Translations under genes and position numbers: made by a program | Part shown: positions 1-9,630 of the stretch, one piece after another | How positions within the stretch are numbered: the stretch's first letter is position 1 | Layout: each line of letters starts with the position of its first letter | Source: Posidonia oceanica | Taxonomy: Eukaryota; Streptophyta; Magnoliopsida; Alismatales; Posidoniaceae | Assembly (NCBI GenBank): GCA_037176725.1 | Contig: JAZBRS010000020.1 | Location: 96,800,501 to 96,864,500, forward strand | Direction: 5' to 3' | Length of the DNA: 64,000 nt | The notes under the pieces: generated by a model | Told to the model about the DNA's origin: nothing | The model's input: only the letters and a program-made list of their open reading frames with translations | Databases searched by the model: none

Positions 1-118
1 AAAGCAAATGTTTAATTGGTGGTATGAATGCATTCATGCAAATGATATGCTTTCTAGCATGCTCTCTCTCACTAATCTAGTGTGTCCTAGTAAGTTGTCT
101 ACTTCTGACTCACAAGTG

Positions 119-385
119 TGCGGGTCACCGACTCGGTCAGAAAGTAAGGCTCCCGTCTAGACCCTGGCCCAGAGCTTAGGTATGACGGGTGGTGCAGTAG
201 TGGCCTTGACCCTGCCTAAGCATGGGCTATACCCGCTAGTAACACTGACACGACCCTTGATAAGGCGGGACAGACCGATCGACTTGCCCTGTGCCAAAGC
301 AGCTGGATGAGAGACCGGGACTATCCTTCTCAGACTGGTAGGTAGACTCAGATGAGAAGATGCATGCCGTATACGATGCTTCATG
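119..385 (-). other. Conserved leader block (element B copy)
   Basis: The reverse complement aligns by eye with A 10335-10620, including the segments TCTTCTCATCTGAGTC, GGTCTGTCCC and AGGGTCGTGTC, a line ending in CTGAGC(T)TTGGGCC, and the GAGTCGGTGACC line near its 3' end. It lies in the transcribed leader between PBS and gag. It shows no conserved reading frame between copies: the best ORF is on different strands in different elements. That points to a cis-acting nucleic-acid role such as packaging or dimerisation, which is inference. Confidence 0.6.
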
Positions 386-975
386 CAAAATGATTAAAGT
401 TTTTTAATCTTGCGCATTTTATTAACCCAAGGGGTGAAGGTGTGTTGAGGTCTCTAGTAGATCCTAGATTTGACTCTTACTTTCTGTTTTTATTTGCCAA
501 GGGGAGGGGACAACCAGTCTCTACTTGTCCTTAAGCCTAGAGCAAAAGGGGAAGAAAACATCCAAACATGGCAAGCAATCAACACACATCACAGCAAAAG
601 GCATGCGCATGGCATGTGCAAGTGTTCGTGGACATGATTGTGAGGGGAAAACATTCATCATGTCAAAAAGCAAGTATGCAGGGCATGTGCGTGTGCAGTG
701 GCATAGCAAGGGTGTAAAACAAAACATTTGCCACTCAAAAGGCATGTATAGTTGTGCAAAACAAGTATTTAGACATGCATTATGCGAGAAAGAAAAGTAA
801 TGACAAGCCAGTAGGAAAATAAGTAAAGACAAGTAAGCAGTAGAGCATGTAAAGGCAGAGCAAGGAATAAAGCATGTAAACAAGCAAGGCAAGCAAATAA
901 GGCATGTCAAGGCTAGGCAAGCAAAGAATACAAGATCAAAGCGGCCAGAAAGCCAAAGCGAAAAACTAGAGTCAG

Positions 976-1140
976 ATTTCTTCAGCGGGGTTGCTGCTGT
1001 CCTGTGACCGTTTCCTGCGCCCGATCATGACGGGTCTCGCACGCTGCCATAGCTCGCGATGCGATCGTGTCGTGAGAGAGAGAGGGGGGTCGCAGTTAGC
1101 AGTGAATCCGGGGAGGAAAGCCAACTCGAAAACACTGGAA
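976..1140 (-). repeat. Diverged duplicate of the LTR-end/PBS junction
   Basis: Positions 976-1140 resemble 1250-1400. Both have a CAGCGG(A/G)GT(T/C)G PBS-like core, then a CTGT...CGATC line, then GCTGCCATAGCTCGC or GTTGCCAAAGCTCGC, then a (G)TGAATCCGGGGAGGAA or GTGTATCCGAGAAGGAA line followed by ACTCGAAAACAC. The unit offset is about 270 bp. This is a second, older copy of the LTR 3' end plus PBS, now inside the leader. Confidence 0.55.
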
Positions 1141-1253
1141 AAATGCAAAGGAAAAAGGGAAAGTGAAGAGCAGACAAGGCAAAGGCACAAGGCAGGCAAA
1201 GAATGCAAAACCCAAGCGGCGAGAAAGCCGAAAATGAAAGTCGGAATGCAATC

Positions 1254-1271
1254 TCCCCAGCGGAGTCGCCA
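1254..1271 (-). other. Primer binding site of element B (tRNA-Arg)
   Basis: The minus strand reads TGGCGACTCCGCTGGGGA, complementary to the 3' end of a plant tRNA-Arg whose acceptor strand ends CCCCAGCGGAGTCG plus CCA. One base separates it from the LTR end at 1273, as in elements A and C. It marks the start of minus-strand DNA synthesis and fixes the element's orientation. Confidence 0.85.
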
Positions 1272-1569
1272 CTGTAGCGATCCTGGTGTTCGGATCGTCC
1301 ATGCACGTTGCCAAAGCTCGCATGCAGCGATCGGAACTAGGTTCACTATTAGCGGGTGTATCCGAGAAGGAAGACTTGACTCGAAAACACCAAAAAAGGG
1401 GAAAAAGAGAAAGAAAAAGAAAGATAAGACAAATCAGAGTCGCCACCGTGTCTATTAAGTCGGGAGACAAGGAAAATCGGGGAAATGCGTGAATAAACAC
1501 GCAAAACCAAGCAAAAGGTGCAATGTAATGCAATACAGATGAAATGAGATGCAATGTTATGCAAATGAT

Positions 1570-1705
1570 GTGACTCGTGCCTAGGATAAGGGCAATATGG
1601 TCATTACGGGCCGTGAGAAAGGGTAAGGACTCCTGTTACATGCGGGGAAGGTGTTAGGCACCCCCGACACGCCCGAGAATCGGTCTTTCTAGGCTTACGC
1701 TCGCA
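1570..1705 (-). promoter_or_regulatory. Conserved LTR block (GTGCCTAACACCTTCCC region), element B
   Basis: The minus strand carries CTAGAAAGACCGATTCTCGG, then GGGGGTGCCTAACACCTTCC, then GTAACAGGAGTCC, then GTAATGACCATATTGCCCTT. The same order is found in A (9177-9310 and 29826-29955), C (38483-38615) and D (49354-49460). A comparable motif around ACCTTCCC..CGTAAC is known from Ogre/Tat LTRs, at the R/U5 side. The function is unproven; RNA 3' processing or reverse-transcription control are options. Confidence 0.65.
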
Positions 1706-2279
1706 TACGAAGGATGATGCATGCTTTGAATGCCTAAGTGCCATGAATGCCTAATTACATGCTCAAATGTGTGTTCTAAGTGTTGAAATGCGTGCAAGGA
1801 ATTAAACGTGCAATCTAAGTGTTCAGCAACGCTGTCAGTGTTCCGAACAGGGCATGCCCTGGTTCGTGAGAACTCCAGACAGTAAGCATCACTGCCCTAA
1901 TACAAATGCAAGCGATAAAACAAAACAGCGGTAAAACCATACACATACAAGCGACATGCAAAGGAAAACAACAGCAAACACGTAAAACGGTGCGGGAAAC
2001 GAAAGCAGGCACGCAAAACGGTGCAACAGCAAGCGGAAAGGAAAGTGGGCACGCAAAATGGTGCGAAAATAGGCGAAAACAGATACGGGCACGCAAAACG
2101 ATGCATGCAATGCAAATGAATGATGTGTTGTGATTCAGATGGACTTATCTTGAGGATCTGAGGCCTGATCTGAGATAACTTTGGTTTAAATGAAAGATCA
2201 TTCAACTAGGAAGACCTGGACAGTTAGATCGTGGAAATCCAACGGTTCGATCAAAAGTTATTCAGGTTTCAAATCAGAA

Positions 2280-3540
2280 GGCTCAAGGGCCAGAAAAGGT
2301 AGGGGTCTAAGTGCAAATAGTCCCTAAGGGTGTACAGAACAGTGCAAATGTATGCAAGAATGTTGAGGATGTTTGAATGAATGCAGGAGTGCAATGACTA
2401 ATGATATGGGAATGCAAATGCATGCAAAAATGCAATGCAGGGACCTAAGTGTAATTTAGAAAAACTACAGGGGCCTACATGCAAAATGTCCCTAAGTGTG
2501 TGCAAAACAGTACAAATGTATGCAAGAATGCTGAGGATGCTTGAATGAATGCAGGAGTGCAATGTTCACTGATATGGGAGTGCAAATGCATGCAAGAATG
2601 CAATGTAGGGACCTAAGTGTAATTTAGAAAAACTATAGGGGCCTACATGCAAAATGTCCCTAAGTGTGCGTGCAAAACAGTGCAAATGCATGCAAGAATG
2701 CTAATGCAGTGGTGCATGAGCTAAATGCAATGTTAATTAAGATGAATGCATGCAAAAATGCAAGAAAAGGACCTAAATGCAGTTTTTGAAAACCTACAGG
2801 GCCTAAATGCAATGCAAAGAAAGCATGCAAACTTGTAAAAGTTGAAAAAATGGACTTATGTGCAATTTCAGAAAACTGTTGGGCTTTTTAACAATGCAAT
2901 GCAGTTTAAAATGCAACTAACATGGCATTTAAATGCATGGAGGACTAAAATGCAAATAAAACAAGTTTTAGGACCAAACAGCAATGCAATATGGTTTCCA
3001 ACTTGATTTAAATGATATGATGAATGCAGATTGGACTGATATGCAATTATGGCATTTTTCTGGATTTTTCTGCAATGCAATAAGGTTTTAAATGCAGATT
3101 AAATGAAATCTAACAACTGAACAGGACTAAGATGCAAATAAAATGTATTTTTGGGTTTTTCAGTAATGTAATAAGATTTAAAACATGATTTAAATGATGA
3201 ATGATTGAACTGAGGACTAAAATGCAATTAAAACATGCTTCTGGGCTTTTTATTAATGCAATATAGTTTAAATGCTGATTTAAATGAAATGCATGAATTG
3301 TGGAGGATTGATATGTAAATAAAATAGATACAGGGGCTAAATGCAATGCAGTAAGGTAAACATGTGAATTAAATGAATGAATGCATGGTCTGAGGACTAA
3401 GATGCAATAAGGGAAACCTGCAGTACTTTTATGCAATGTAATAAGATAATAAATGCAAATTAAATGATCTGATCAACCAACAGAGGATTGAAATGCAAAT
3501 CAAGTAAACTAGAGGGCTTAAATGCAATGCAATATGATAA
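2280..3540 (-). repeat. Degenerate tandem repeats inside LTR B
   Basis: Successive lines repeat phrases such as GGACTAAAATGCAA, AATAAAACA, TTTAAATGATATGA and AATGCAATGCAATA at irregular intervals of about 60-100 bp. At 2340-2700 two near-copies of a roughly 175-bp segment follow each other (the GCAAGAATGCTGAGGATG lines). A related, better-spaced set in A's LTR (6720-7700) is built on AAATTGCATT plus GTCCTC or GACCCC. No gene is visible. Confidence 0.6.
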
Positions 3541-3541
3541 G
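3537..3541. repeat. Target site duplication of element A, left copy
   Basis: ATAAG directly precedes the TG of the 5' LTR and recurs at 30261-30265 directly after the CA of the 3' LTR. Five bases is the usual size for gypsy integrases. The match fixes both ends of element A and shows it has not recombined with another copy. Confidence 0.95.
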
Positions 3542-6500
3542 TGTTGACACCCCATTTTGACAGGCCGGATCGATTGGAATCTTCTGGTGGCTTCTGAACC
3601 CAAACCTAGGTCCAAGCTCACACCATTCCCTTCCTCTTTCCCCTCAAAACCAGCCCAAACTCAACCTAGGATTACCCCCCTTTCCCGAACCCGAAAATTA
3701 CCCAAAATCCATAGGAAAACTCACCCTTGCCGACTTAGCAAACCCACCAAAAGGCCCGTAAAATTTCAAACCAAAACTACTCCCAAAAACCCTAGGAAAC
3801 TTAGGCAAAACTACCCTTTTTCTACACCTCAAAACCCCTCCAAAACTTTCTCAAAACCAAACCAAAACCCCAGGAGCAAGACTAGAAATCCTAGACCCCA
3901 CACCCGCCAAATTTCACCCATTTTCGAAACCTCTAAGACCTCCTTTTGGCCAAATTATCGTTATCTCTCTCCTAGATTATCCTTTTCTTTCTCCTCTCTC
4001 TCTCATGATTATCCTCATTCTTTTCATCCCCTTTTCCCCCTTTTTCTTGCCTGGCTGTGGGCCCCCCTTGTGCGTCTATCCCTTCTCAATCTTATTCCTA
4101 TTTTTATTTTATTTTATTTTTAGCATTTGCCCTGACCTCCAAAAAATTATCTTCTCTCAACTCCTCTCTTTCCTCTCTATTCCTCCATTTCTCCCTCTTC
4201 CTCTTCCTTCTAATTTCCCTTTCCTTTCTTTTACTAAGTCCCTAAAAAAATCCTTAAAAACCTCTAAAACTCCAAAACAAAAGGGAAACAAACCAAAACC
4301 CTGAGAAAAATAATTAAAAACATTAAATAAACAATTAAAAACCTAAACCCAACTGAATCTAGCTAAAATGGAAAATCAAGAATGCTACTTAAAAAATGCA
4401 AAACAAACAAAAGGAAAATGCTGTAAAATCAAGGAAAAAAACCAAAATGTAATCAAGACAAGTGAAACTATAATCCTATTAGAAAAACAATTAAGAAAAC
4501 AAATCCTAAGAGAAAGAAGACAATTAAAAAGTGCTAAGGTTAGTAATTAAGAAAAAACTTAAACTTAACAATTCTAAAAAAGAAAAATTGAAAACTTAAT
4601 TAAAAAAATAAAAAAAACAAACAATCAAAGTCTAAAAACACTTAACTAAAAGACTTAACAAGAAGACCTAACATAAATACATATATATTAAAAGAGCTTA
4701 ACAAACAAAAATCAAAAAATAAATCAAAGAAGACTTAAAAAAAAAGGGGGAAGACTAAAATCCAAAAATCTAAATACCACTCTAATTAATTTAAAAACAA
4801 ACTTTAAAAAAATCCTAATTAACATCCCAAGTACTTAACAAGAAAAACATAATTAAAATATAACTTAAAAGACTTAACAAACACTTAATCAAAATCAAGA
4901 GCAAAACAAAATAAACAAAACCCTAAAAACCCTAATCACAGCTAAAATCTCTCTAAACCTAATTAATCAACCAAAAACAATTGTTAAAAAGCTTAGTCAA
5001 AGTCCCAATTTAAAACACAATCACTCTAAAAAAACTTTCTCTTCTTTTATTTTATTTTTTTATCAATTTTATCCCTCTCTTCCTTTTCTTCCTCTTCCCT
5101 CTCCTTCCTTTCCTCCCTTTCTTTCTATTCTTTTCTTTTTTTCTCCTCCCGCTGGGCCCGGTCCGGCCTGTCTCCACTCCTTCCTTCTTCTCTTTCTTTC
5201 TTTTTCTTTTCTTCCGTGCAGCCCGGCCCACGGCCGTCTCCTCCCTCTCCTCCCTTCTTCCTCCTCTCCCGCCTTCCTCTGAGCTGTGCAACTTCTGCCA
5301 ACAGTCAGTCCTGCGGACGACAGCTCACCCTTGCTAGACCTGCACGCCTTGCACGCCTCCTGCTCGAGCCGGACCGGCGTGCGCCGAACGCTGTCCGTGC
5401 GCCTGCCACGCCTGCTCCGACCTCTGCTGGCTGCCAGAAGAAGGCTGCAGGTTGGGTGGGTCGAGAGGCCTCCATTCCCCAGCCTTTTCACCTTCCAGAG
5501 TTCACCCGGGGAGGGACGGAGCTTCACACGCACTTCCCCAGCCTGAGAGAGAGGAGAATTCCCCTCAGCTCCACCCCAAAAAATCAGCATTTCCCCCTCT
5601 TCCCTTCACGGCAAACCGAGACCAAAAACACCCCCGAAATCACTCGGAATTGGCCCCCCAACCTCACCGAAACCTCCAGCTTTCCTTCCCTCCATCCCGC
5701 ACCCAAAAACCAATCCAGAAATCACCCCGACCACCCGAAAATTCACACAGAACCCAACTCTGCCTCCTCCAGAATTCCCTCCTACGCAGACCACCTTTCC
5801 TCCCCAAAACCTACCCAGAAACTCACTGAAACCTCACCTTCTCAGACCACCAAGCACTGGCCTTCACCCTCACCGCAGCCCGAGCAATCCACTACAAACA
5901 CCTGCAGTCCCCTCTGATCAGAAAACTAACCAACCTGCAAATCCCCTCCACAGTCCACCGAAACCCAATTCAACTGCCCAGAATCGATCGCCAGTCATCC
6001 AGCAACCTTCCAGAAGGTCCTAGCCGGCCTGAGGAGCAGCGGACACCCCCCCGGTCTCCGGCTGCATCTGTGAACCCAAAATCTGCCGATTCACCTGCCG
6101 GTCTTCGCAGCAGCCTTCCAAACATCCAGGAAGCTCCGGAGGGTCGCTCTGAGGAGATCCGAGCCTTCCCGAGCCATCGACGCCCCCTCTTCTCGCCGGA
6201 CGAACTCCGCCGGCAACCTCTGAAGCCACCTGCGTCGGGAGGGCTTCTCAGACACGGAGACAGGTAAATTCTTATCCCTTTAGCCTAATCTTCCTTCCTT
6301 CTTGCTTTTCTGCCCATTAGAATAGGATTCTCTTCGCTCCTGCGCCGAGTCAACTCCGGTCAGAGTCGTCTTCTCCGGCGAGCATCTCCGAGCGTCTCGC
6401 CGCTCCGGTCAGCAGAATACCGTTCCAGCAGTTGCCTCCGGTCCACATGAGCCTCAGGAACATGCTCCGGCCCTTGGATCACAGCGACGTCGCGTCGATC

Positions 6501-6830
6501 GTCCGGAGTGCGCTTCTGAAACTCTGCAGACCTCTGGTGGCCTCTCCGGCTCGCTCCAGCCAGCGTCGAGCTCCGCCGAACGTCGTCCGACCTCCGTTAG
6601 GGCCCGGAGACGCTTCCCCGCGGGTCTGCGCTGCCCCAACACCCCTGTGCCGGCGTTCATGGACGCTGGCAGCTTGCTGCTACAGTGTCCATGGTCGTCG
6701 GCCGTGCACTGTTCATTTATTTTTCTATTGTCTAAGTTTTTTGCCAAATATTGCATTTCTGGTCTGAGTTTTTGTTATTTTGCGTTCAGGTCCTTTATTT
6801 GATTAAATCTGTTTATTTCTGAGTTAAAAC

Positions 6831-6839
6831 TATATAAAA
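6831..6839 (+). promoter_or_regulatory. Candidate TATA box of LTR A
   Basis: TATATAAAA lies after a GC-rich stretch and before the repeat-rich R/U5 side; the 3' LTR has it at 27638-27646. Similar (C/T)ATAAAATTGCAT phrases recur at about 6991, 7172 and 7256, so other start sites are possible. There is no transcript evidence in the sequence. Confidence 0.35.
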
Positions 6840-7950
6840 TTGCATGAAATGTTTGTGGTTCTCTTTATTTGCTTTCTAGTCCTTCTACTGTGCTTTCCTT
6901 CAGTAATAAGTTTGATTTCAGCCCCCCTGCTTTTGATTTTTGCACTTAAGTCCTGCAGTAGTTTAATTAGATTTAATGCATTAATTTTGCCATATAAAAT
7001 TGCATTCTGGGTCCTCTTTGTTTTCAGTATTTGCCTTCTGGTCCTCTGCCCTGGAGAACTTAGCATTTATTTTTCATTTTTGCTTGCTGCATTGCATTTT
7101 TCCCCCTCTGTTTTCTGATTTTTGCATATAGGTCCTCTCCTAATGCACAGTAGTCATTTTAATGCATATTTAGCTTATAAAATTGCATTCTTGACCCTGC
7201 ATAATTTGAAAATTGCATGCCAGTCCTCTGTCTGTCCTTTTAGTGCATATTTTGCTCATAAAATTGCATCTTAGCCCCACATGTTTGAAAAATTACATGT
7301 AAGTCCCCCATCTGCATTCCCAGACTACTTAGGACCCTGTTTTTCTGGAAAAATGGCATTTTAGACCTTAATGATTTCAAAATTGCATTCTGAACTGCCA
7401 CATGATTTCAAAGCTTGCCCTGACGCATACCCATCTTGAAAAATTGCATTTTAAACCCTGCCCTTTGCAAAATTGCATACAGACCCTCCTTTTTTCAAAT
7501 TCCTTCCATGAAAGCCCCAAACTTTTCAAAACCTTTGCATTTAGACCCCCATCCTTTCAAAAATTGCATTTGAGACCCCAATCTTCTGAAAAATCCCCCC
7601 TGAGTCTTCTCTTGCTTTCTGCATGCATTGCATTCATGTATTCTTGCATGTGGCATCCTCTGCACACCCTTAAACTTCATTAGCTCCCATTCACATGGGA
7701 GGACCTGTCTGCACACCCCTTGGACCCCCTGAACACTTAGGTCTATTCTTCTCCCCTGTTCTGGCCCCTCTGCTTTGAAGCTGTGATATCTTCCGATCCG
7801 ACCGTTGGATCTTCTCAAGTAAGCTGCCTGGGCGACCACGGCGGAGCGTTCTTCAACATGGACCAATCGGATTTCAGATCAGGCTTCAGATGTCCAAGGT
7901 AAGTCCTCCTGAACTTCAGTAGCACTGTTTGCATACCATTCGCATTGCAT

Positions 7951-8895
7951 GGTTTTCGCGCGCTTCCTCTCGCTTTGTTTTCTCGCACCGTTTCGCGTGC
8001 CGCCTTGTTTTCTTGCACCGTTTTGCGTGCCACTTTGTTTTCTTGCACTGTTTTGCGTGCCACCTTGTTTTCTTGCACCGTTTCGCGTGCCGCCTTGTTT
8101 TCTCGCACCGTTTTGCATGCCGCTTTGTTTTCTCGCACCGTTTTGCATGCCGCCTTGTTTTCTTGCATCGTTTTGCGTGCCGCCTTGTTTTCTCGCACCG
8201 TTTTGCGTGCCGCCTTTGTTTTCTCGCACTGTTTCGCATGCCGCCTTGTTTTCTTGCACCGTTTTGCGTGCCGCCTTGTTTTCATGCACCGTTTTGCGTG
8301 CCGCCTTGTTTTCTCGCACCGTTTTGCGTGCTGCTCTGTTTTCTCGCACCGTTTTGCGTGCCGTTTCGTTTTCTTGCACCGTTTTGCGTGCCGCTTTGTT
8401 TTCTACGCCGTTTTGTATGACGTTTTGTTTTCTCGCACCGTTTTGCGTGCTGCTTTGTTTCCTCGCACCGTTTTGCGTGCTGCTCTGTTTTCTCGCACCG
8501 TTTTGCATACCGTCCTTGTTTTCTTGCACCGTTTTGCGTGCCGCTTTGTTTTCTTGCACCGTTTTGCGTGCTGCCTTGTTTTCTCGCATCGTTTTGCGTG
8601 CCTCGCCCGTTTCTCACATCGTTTTGCATGCCTCGCCCGTTTCTCGCACCGTTTCACGTGTCTCGCTTGTTTCTTGCACCATTCTGCATGTCGACTTTGT
8701 TTTTCACACTGTTTTATGTCCTTGCCTTGTTTCTCGCACTGTTTTACGCTCTTACTTCGTTTTCTCGCACCGTTTTGCGTACCGACCTCGTTCTTGCACT
8801 GTTTTACGCTCTTACTTCGTTTTCTCGCACCGTTTTGCGTGTCGACCTCGTTTCTCGCATCGTTTTACGTCCTTGCTTCGTTTCTCGCCCTGTTT
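7951..8895 (+). repeat. 30-bp tandem array in LTR A (5' copy, about 31 units)
   Basis: The unit is TTTTCTCGCACCGTTTTGCG followed by TGCCGCCTTG. The unit length is a multiple of three and few units contain stops, so several frames on both strands stay open. This produces long fake proteins rich in FLAPFC or ARKQ-type repeats. Units drift at the right end, where CGTTTTACG and CTTGCTTCG variants appear. The 3' LTR copy (28630-29541) is about 29 bp shorter, one unit fewer, consistent with slippage or unequal exchange. Confidence 0.9.
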
Positions 8896-9176
8896 TGCGT
8901 GTTTTACGTTGTTTTCTCTTGCATGTCGCCCGCATTGCCTGTTTTCATCGCTGTTTTGTCTTATCACCTGCATTTGCATGTAGGGCAGTGATGCTTACTG
9001 CCTGGAGTTCTCACGAGCCAGTTTCTGCCCGGTTCGAAACACAAATAGCGTTGCTGAGCGCTTAGATTGCACGTTTACTTTCTTGCATTGCATTCCCTCA
9101 CTTAGAGCACACATTTGAGCATTCAGATAGGCATTCATTGGCACTTAGGCACTCAAAGTCTGTATTTCCCTGCGTA

Positions 9177-9310
9177 TGCGAGCGTAAGCCTAGAAAGACC
9201 GATTCTCGGGCGTGTCGGGGGTGCCTAACACCTTCCCTGCACGTAACAGGAGTCCTTGCCCTCTCTCTTGGCCCGTAATGACCATATTGCCCTTATCCTA
9301 GGCACGAGTC
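9177..9310 (+). promoter_or_regulatory. Conserved LTR block, element A 5' copy
   Basis: This is the A version of the block shared by all four Tat elements here. It reads GCGAGCGTAAGCCTAGAAAG, then GGGGGTGCCTAACACCTTCC, then GTAACAGGAGTCC, then GACCATATTGCCCTTATCC. It is better conserved than surrounding LTR sequence between elements whose LTRs otherwise barely align. Confidence 0.65.
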
Positions 9311-9434
9311 ACATCATTTGCATTCATTTGCATCTCATTTCTTCTGCATTGCTTTGCATTGCATCTTTTGCTCGGTTTTGCATGATTATTCACGCATTTC
9401 CCCGGTTTTCCTTGTCTCCCGATCTAATAGACTT

Positions 9435-9447
9435 GGTGGCGACTCTG
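9435..9447 (+). other. PBS-like motif inside U5 of LTR A
   Basis: GGTGGCGACTCTG lies about 175 bp upstream of the true PBS and shares its first 11 bases apart from one C/T change. It sits in a conserved TAATAGAYT-NGG context found at the same place in all four Tat elements: 30087 in the 3' LTR, about 49560 in D, and on the minus strand about 38394 in C and about 1436 in B. Confidence 0.6.
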
Positions 9448-9611
9448 ATTTTGTCTTATCTTCTTCTTTTCTTCCTCTTTTTCCTTTTCTAAATGTTTTC
9501 GAGTTAAGTCTTCCTTTTCGGACATAGCCGCTAATAGTGAACCTGATTCTGATCTGTGCACACGAGCTTTGGCAATGTGCTTGGACGATCTGAACACCGG
9601 GATTACTACAG

Positions 9612-9630
9612 TGGCGACTCCGCTGGGGAT
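9612..9630 (+). other. Primer binding site of element A (tRNA-Arg)
   Basis: TGGCGACTCCGCTGGGGAT follows the LTR end after a single G and matches the 3' 18-19 nt of a plant tRNA-Arg. tRNA-Arg priming is the known habit of Ogre-type Tat elements. Confidence 0.9.

Larger units (their letters stand above)
1..1253 (-). other. Untranslated leader of element B
   Basis: This is the region between PBS and gag, read leftwards. I see no convincing gene. Positions about 119-385 match a leader block also present in element A (10335-10620), C (37441-37695) and D (50283-50560); small ORFs across it are accidental. Positions about 500-960 hold lines built on GGCATGT and GCATGCGCATG, similar to A at about 9930-10150. 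A second, decayed copy of the LTR-end/PBS junction lies at 976-1140. Confidence 0.7.
1273..3541 (-). repeat. 5' LTR of element B, 3' portion (about 2.27 kb)
   Basis: This is the R/U5-side part of B's LTR, ending ...ACA at 1273 next to the PBS. It contains the conserved Tat LTR block (1570-1705), a PBS-like GGTGGCGACTC motif near 1436-1447, a short decayed version of the 30-bp repeat seen in A's LTR (1905-2110, units around GCACGCAAAACGGTGC), and about 1.2 kb of degenerate repeats (2280-3540). It stops at A's target duplication. Confidence 0.8.
3542..9610 (+). repeat. 5' LTR of element A (6069 bp)
   Basis: It begins TGTTGACACCCCATTTTGAC and ends GGGATTACTACA. Layout: a C-rich U3 start (3542-4300), an A-rich segment (4300-5000), a pyrimidine-rich strand (5040-5300), a GC-rich segment (5300-6700), a TATA candidate (6831), degenerate 30-80 bp repeats (6720-7700), a 30-bp tandem array (7951-8890), and the conserved LTR block (9177-9310). 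Long ORFs in this interval are low-complexity accidents. Against the 3' LTR it has 128 bp extra near 6892-7020 and about one more 30-bp unit. Confidence 0.95.

Noticed and set aside
3557..4123. 188-codon ORF at LTR A start, with its 248-codon counterpart at 24367-25113
   Set aside because: Low-complexity Pro/Lys/Ser text from C- and A-rich U3 sequence; frames and lengths differ between two nearly identical LTRs.
5216..5917. 233-codon Pro/Ser-rich ORF and overlapping minus-strand ORFs
   Set aside because: GC-rich U3 composition, open in several frames at once; the 3' LTR copy breaks at another point.
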